Source: Ruegeria sp. R13_0
Lineage (GTDB): Bacteria; Pseudomonadota; Alphaproteobacteria; Rhodobacterales; Rhodobacteraceae
DNA length: 38,906 nt
NCBI RefSeq assembly: GCF_017743995.1
Contig: NZ_JAGHRB010000025.1
Location: forward strand, 1 to 38,906
Direction: 5' to 3'
Shown here piece after piece: positions 35,010-38,906 of this stretch (within the stretch, counting starts at the first letter, position 1; each line of letters opens with the position of its first letter). The notes beneath the pieces are model-generated. The model was given only the letters and a program-made list of their open reading frames with translations, did not search any database and was not told where the DNA came from. The translations under genes and the position numbers were made by a program.

Positions 35010-35246
35010 CTAAGATGCGCCTTCGGTATATTGGATAATCCGAGCCGGTGTGTCGAAATTCTCCAGCGTTACGTCTTCAGGTCTGACCTGAATTCCGCTC
35101 TGCTCCTCAAGGAACATAATGAGATTCATCATGAGGACTGAGTCGAGCAACCCGGACGAAAAAAGTTCTGTCTCTGGCTCGATCGCGTCATCTGGCTCGA
35201 TTGAAGTGATCAGATACGAGATCAAGGTGTCTTGGGTAAGTGCCAT
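35010..35246 (-). CDS. Acyl carrier protein
   Basis: This 78-residue acidic protein has the carrier-protein shape: LFSSGLLDSVLMMNLIMFLE contains the Asp-Ser motif, with Ser36 the site for phosphopantetheine, followed by helix II and the acidic remainder (RPEDVTLENFDTPARIIQYT). It would hold an acyl or aminoacyl group as a thioester. It lies between the AMP-forming ligase and the decarboxylase on the same strand; the gap to the ligase is 132 nt, and only 1 nt separates it from the decarboxylase. It differs in length and sequence from a typical fatty-acid AcpP, suggesting a dedicated carrier. Confidence 0.88.
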   Translation of the reverse strand: MALTQDTLISYLITSIEPDDAIEPETELFSSGLLDSVLMMNLIMFLEEQSGIQVRPEDVTLENFDTPARIIQYTEGAS

Positions 35247-35378
35247 ATAGAATACCAGTATACTTAGAATAACAGAACGACCGAATTGTCTAATGGAAAT
35301 AGGTAATTGTCCAGTCGGATTGTGGGCTAAAACATGGCAACAGATCGACGGGGTGAAGGCAGGTCTGTTCCATCAATA

Positions 35379-36938
35379 TCAGCTTCCCTCAGAAACACTT
35401 CTATGCACTATTTCAGGGCGCGCCAGTTTTCCGCTTGAAGTGCGTGGCATAGGATCGGTCCAGACCCGGATGACTCGGGGAATCATATAGCTTGGCATTG
35501 CCTGTCGACAATGTGTCATTAACTGATCGGTATCGAATCCATCGAGCGGTGTAACCGCGACATGCACGACCTGCCCGAGATCTACGTCATCGACGCCATA
35601 GGCGACCGCCTCCGCAACAAGGCCACTTTTGTAGACATGATCCTCGACCTCATCAGGGCTGAGGCGGATGCCGCTGGTTTTGATCATCGCATCGTTACGC
35701 CCAACGAACCATAGATCACCATCTGCATCGACCTCGACGATATCCCCGCTATAAACGACCTTTTCATCACCAATCAGTGCGCTCAGTTCAGGGCAAGGGC
35801 GGATTTTTTCCGCTGTCAGGTCCGGCTTTCCCCAATAGCCCAAACTGACGAGAGGCCCGCGGTGCACAAGCTCGCCCTTCTCACCTGGTCCGGCGATCCC
35901 CTCGCCCTCTTTGATGACATAAACCTCAGATCCTGGAATAGCTTGTCCCATCGAACCCATTTTCTTATGAAACCTGTCCGGTTCGAGATAGGTTGATCGG
36001 AACGCTTCGGTCAGCCCGTACATCAGATAAATGTCAGTGTTAGGGAAAACATCAGGCATCATTTCAAGGATATCCGGAGGGATTTTTCCCCCGGTATTAG
36101 TAACACGCCGCAGCGCGGGCAACGGTGTGGGATGTGCCGCAAGAAGGCGGATGATCTGGTTCAAAAGCGGAGGTACACCGGCGAGTCCGGTAATCTTTTG
36201 TTCAACAATAGTGCGGACGATCTCGGCAGGCATGACCACCGGCTGATGTACGATGGTGCCGCCCATCAACAGCATGGTAGTGAGCTGATTCAGGCCTGCG
36301 TCGAAATTATAGGCCAGGACGCTGATCAGGCGCTCGTCAGAGCCAAGTTTCAGATAACGCGCAACTGCCCGAGCGCCAGCAACGATGTTGCGGTGGCTTA
36401 ACATCACCCCCTTTGGCTGACCGGTAGAGCCTGAAGTGTAGATGATCATTGCCAATTCTGTGTCGAGCACTCGGGCCACCGGGGCGCCGGTTTCCGACAA
36501 TGTTTGCCAACTGTCGAAAGTATCAGCATCCGGCGCCTTGCCATGCACGAGAACTCGCTGGACTCGGCCCGGAAGCCCGTTATCTGCCAGCGCTCGTGCA
36601 GTACGACTATCTGTTATGATAGCGGTTGCGCCGCAGTCCTCAGCGACATAGGCAAGCTGCTCAAGGGTCCATTGGGTGTTTACATTGACAACCACCCCGC
36701 CAATCCGCACCACCGCGAGCATCGCGACCACTTCTTCGATACTCTTGCGCAAATTCACAATGACACGTTCGCCGCGCCCGATACCTTGGCATGTCAGATA
36801 TTGTGCCACGACATCAATCTCAGCAGACAGAGAGGCATAGTCGATCGAGCGCCCAGCGTCCACCAATGCGATCTTGTCGGAATTGCTGTTCAAGTTATCG
36901 GCGAATAGTTCGTAAAAGGTTGTGGCCAGGGCGCTCAA
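35379..36938 (-). CDS. AMP-forming acyl/aminoacyl ligase
   Basis: The 519-residue protein belongs to the ANL superfamily. AMIIYTSGSTGQPKGVMLSH (about 163-182) is the ATP P-loop, IYLMYGLTEAFRST near 305 is motif A5, VYSGDIVEVDADGDLWFVGR near 400 is A7, and PRTSSGKLARPEI near 500 has the catalytic C-terminal Lys. It activates a carboxylic acid as the adenylate, probably to load the carrier protein encoded next. Its closest named group by eye is the exosortase-A-associated acyl-CoA ligase. The start is TTG 36938, overlapping the upstream stop as TTGA, with GGAGACG just before. Whether the acid is a fatty, hydroxy or amino acid is not deducible. Confidence 0.87.
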   Translation of the reverse strand: MSALATTFYELFADNLNSNSDKIALVDAGRSIDYASLSAEIDVVAQYLTCQGIGRGERVIVNLRKSIEEVVAMLAVVRIGGVVVNVNTQWTLEQLAYVAEDCGATAIITDSRTARALADNGLPGRVQRVLVHGKAPDADTFDSWQTLSETGAPVARVLDTELAMIIYTSGSTGQPKGVMLSHRNIVAGARAVARYLKLGSDERLISVLAYNFDAGLNQLTTMLLMGGTIVHQPVVMPAEIVRTIVEQKITGLAGVPPLLNQIIRLLAAHPTPLPALRRVTNTGGKIPPDILEMMPDVFPNTDIYLMYGLTEAFRSTYLEPDRFHKKMGSMGQAIPGSEVYVIKEGEGIAGPGEKGELVHRGPLVSLGYWGKPDLTAEKIRPCPELSALIGDEKVVYSGDIVEVDADGDLWFVGRNDAMIKTSGIRLSPDEVEDHVYKSGLVAEAVAYGVDDVDLGQVVHVAVTPLDGFDTDQLMTHCRQAMPSYMIPRVIRVWTDPMPRTSSGKLARPEIVHRSVSEGS

Positions 36939-37489
36939 AACGTCTCTCCGTCAGCTTTGTTTGCTGTTGAATTGCCACGACCTTTCTTCAGCATAGCGCT
37001 GACATTGGGGAAAATCTTGGGCGGCGGGGCCTGGACGATGGAATCTGCGGGCACATCGGTCAGTACCAGTGCGTTGGCTCCAATTCTCACCCGGTCTCCG
37101 ACTACGATTGGGCCAAGCAGGGTTGCGTTCGCCCCTATGAAGACATCATCGCCAATGCGCGGTACACCACCGCTCATATTTACACCAATGGTGACATTAT
37201 GCATCACGCCGCACCGGTCTCCAATGACGGCCCCTGGGTGAACGGCAAGAAAACCGGACCCGTGAATAATGTGAAAATCCTTGCCGATCTGAGTCCCTGG
37301 CTCGAGCCAGATCTTGGTAAAATTGGAAACAAAAATTTTGAAAAATCGGTATAGTTTCCAAGGCAGCCATTTCAAAATCGGATTTTTTATCCTGAGAACC
37401 CGGTTTCCCAATCGGAAAGTAATCAGAGCCAGAAACGCTGCCCCCTCACCTCTGTGACGTCTGTAGTCCTTGCATATAGTCTCAAACAC
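36935..37489 (-). CDS. Hexapeptide-repeat acyltransferase, CysE-like
   Basis: The 184-residue protein is a left-handed beta-helix transferase of the serine-acetyltransferase type: GKDFHIIHGSGFLAVHPGAV, then IGDRCGVMHNVTIG, IGDDVFIGANATLLGPIVVG and RIGANALVLTDVPADSIV. The N-terminal 60 residues (LNSRL-like start of EPS acyltransferases, here ITFRLGNRVLRIKNPILKWL) are shorter than in housekeeping CysE, so sugar O-acetylation is more likely than cysteine synthesis. The start is GTG 37489. It is the first gene of the carrier-protein run and overlaps the ligase start by TTGA. Confidence 0.84.
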   Translation of the reverse strand: MFETICKDYRRHRGEGAAFLALITFRLGNRVLRIKNPILKWLPWKLYRFFKIFVSNFTKIWLEPGTQIGKDFHIIHGSGFLAVHPGAVIGDRCGVMHNVTIGVNMSGGVPRIGDDVFIGANATLLGPIVVGDRVRIGANALVLTDVPADSIVQAPPPKIFPNVSAMLKKGRGNSTANKADGETF

Positions 37490-37787
37490 CTACGCGTACT
37501 CTATATAATTGAGTGCCCGAACCAAAAAGGGTTAGGCGGTTTCAAGTATATGGTCTTCTTTTTGCGTGTTGATCAAATCGTACAACACGTTCCCCGACGA
37601 GACCAAGCCCGCGAAACTATGAGCACCAAATACTGCGCTATGCAAGCGGCTTGAGCGCAGAAAATTCAACAGTGTTTTGCCTCTGGAACGTTTGCGTCAA
37701 ACTCCCACTCTACAGCGTTCTTTGGTCGTATGTGTCCTCGGTGGGCCATAGTCATGGGGTGCATCAGATCAGCTCAACCTATTTAGA
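37490..37787. other. Upstream region of the carrier-protein gene run
   Basis: About 300 bases without a supported gene. It should include the promoter of the 37489-32707 run. An AT-rich stretch (TATATA on the plus strand near 37500) is close to the GTG start, but no -35 partner is clear. Confidence 0.3.
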
Positions 37788-38650
37788 CTAAAGCGTCCAG
37801 CCTATAACCTGTAAAATATCCAGTAGCCTTGAATTAATTCCAGTACTTTTCGTATGAGTATAGATTACAGATTGTAGCGATTGGGCCGAACATGTCGGTG
37901 AAAGATTGTGAGTCGATGGGCTTTGAGTTTTGCGAGGGCCATCTTGATCGGGTTTAGATAGGAGTTGTAGAGTAGAGAGACTAAGAACCAGCGCACTACA
38001 TTGAGCATGGCTTTGGTGCCGACGGTGTTTTTTGTGGGTGGTCAGGTTTCCAATATGACAACGGTTTCTGGGACCATCCAAGATGCCTTGCGTCACCCGA
38101 TGCGCGATCATCGCATTTGTCACAAGCCCAGCAATGAATGTCTGTGTGCCCACGACCCGCGTGCTGATCCCATTGCCAACCAATCCCTGCAGGCGCGTCA
38201 GGTTTGTTTTGATGAAGATTCAGTAGATGAATACGATAAGATCAAGCTGGACTGACGCCGTCGAGCCCAATCGTTGCGCTGTTTGGCTACTTTGTTGCAA
38301 CAGAGTTCCGTGGCCACCAGCGTTTTTTGTAAGTGTAACCTAGCTTGCGTAAGAACTGCCAGATGGCGTCAGGATGCGCCTGCATTCCGGCTGCATCAAA
38401 AGATCCGAAGGCAACTCGGGCATCACAATGTCACGGTCCTGCGCAATGACTTCCGCTAAAAACCCTTGGTGTAGGTCCGGCTTCCCCCTGTTTGTTGGGC
38501 AATCCTGTCGCGCAGCGCGAGCGGCTCTTGTCTGCCAGATCATCAGGCCTCTTAACCCATCTTCAACCAACTTCTTAAACCGTGCCTGCAGCGCTTCTGG
38601 AAAAGGCGCGGGAATGATCCACCCTCCCAAACAGGATTCATCCTGTTAGC
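37788..38650 (-). mobile_element. Degenerate IS630-family transposase
   Basis: Minus-strand pieces follow an IS630 transposase in order. Near 38400-38480 FLAEVIAQDRDIVMPELPSD is the N-terminal helix region, then TLVATELCCNKVAKQRNDWA. GTQTFIAGLVTNAMIAHRVT (about 38090-38160) and LDGPRN are the central part, NLTTHKKHRRH follows a deletion, and SYLNPIKMALAKLKAH (about 37900-37960, in another frame) is the 'DLNPIE..F.KLK' motif in which the catalytic Glu has become Lys. The last codons lie near 37788. Several frameshifts and the lost acidic residue show it is dead. Confidence 0.75.
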
Positions 38651-38906
38651 CTCCTGAGAAATCCTTATGCTTCAGGTTTTGCGTCGAACGCTCCAGTAAA
38701 AATAGTCCCATTTAAACCTTTCGGGCATAAACCTTTTACGTGTCGTGGTCTTTCGGAAAGTAAGGTTGGGTGTGTGACATCTGCTCTTCCGTAAACCAGA
38801 GTAGACTATTCATTATGCACCTCCTAATATCAGGAGCGTGGCTCACTTGGCCGAGATTTTGGCAAATAATACTGGATCTATATTTTAGAAACCATGCAAT
38901 TTTAGC
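38651..38906. other. Right edge, no feature recognised
   Basis: These 256 bases lie beyond the IS630 relic and contain no gene, RNA or repeat that I can identify. An outer IS630 end may be here but was not located. Confidence 0.3.

Overview
The window looks like part of an extrachromosomal replicon of a Rhodobacteraceae (roseobacter-type) alphaproteobacterium. At its centre is a complete plasmid backbone: a RepA-family initiator (about 14.3-15.3 kb), a divergent parA-parB pair (11.3-13.9 kb), three 22-bp iterons, a perfect DnaA box and an AT-rich stretch between parA and repA, and two copies of an 18-bp palindrome that are very probably the parS centromere. A four-gene dTDP-L-rhamnose operon (rmlC-rmlB-rmlD-rmlA, minus strand, 5.5-8.9 kb) lies on the same replicon. 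RepA-I-type 'biofilm plasmids' with a rhamnose operon are established in roseobacters, and this window fits that class. The class assignment is inference, because no database search was possible.

Almost everything else is surface-polysaccharide chemistry. From left to right: a Wzy/ligase-like membrane protein (0.1-1.6 kb), a SAM methyltransferase (2.2-3.0 kb), a GT4 transferase (4.0-5.0 kb), the rml operon, a sulfotransferase (10.5-11.3 kb), the par/rep backbone, a GT2 transferase (15.6-16.5 kb), an acyltransferase-3 (16.6-17.7 kb), a wrecked UDP-glucuronate decarboxylase gene (17.9-18.8 kb), a tight GT2-GT4-GT2 operon (19.4-22.6 kb) and a PglK/MsbA-like ABC exporter (23.1-24.9 kb).

The right third holds two tidy modules. 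At 26.4-31.4 kb, a plus-strand operon encodes a sugar aminotransferase (FdtB/QdtB type), a GtrB-like polyprenyl-phosphate glycosyltransferase, a fused hexapeptide acetyltransferase/3,4-ketoisomerase (FdtD-like), a GT-C membrane glycosyltransferase and a GtrA-like flippase. Together these could make a dTDP-3-acetamido-3,6-dideoxyhexose, load it on a lipid carrier, flip it and attach it to a surface glycan. RmlA and RmlB would supply the shared intermediate dTDP-4-keto-6-deoxyglucose. At 32.7-37.5 kb, a minus-strand run encodes a hexapeptide acyltransferase, an AMP-forming acyl ligase, an acyl carrier protein, a PLP decarboxylase and a GT61 transferase. Related ligase/decarboxylase pairs are known next to exosortase-A exopolysaccharide loci, but no exosortase is visible here. 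This carrier-protein module is the best candidate for poorly described biology.

The gaps are a graveyard of broken transposases: IS3/IS5 mosaic at 5.2-5.5 kb, IS5 at 9.0-9.2 kb, IS110 at 9.4-9.6 kb, a possible IS6 at 23.0 kb, IS5 at 25.3-25.65 kb and IS630 at 37.8-38.65 kb. Two of the IS5 fragments are about 187-bp imperfect inverted repeats that bracket the rml operon. No tRNA, rRNA or CRISPR array was seen.
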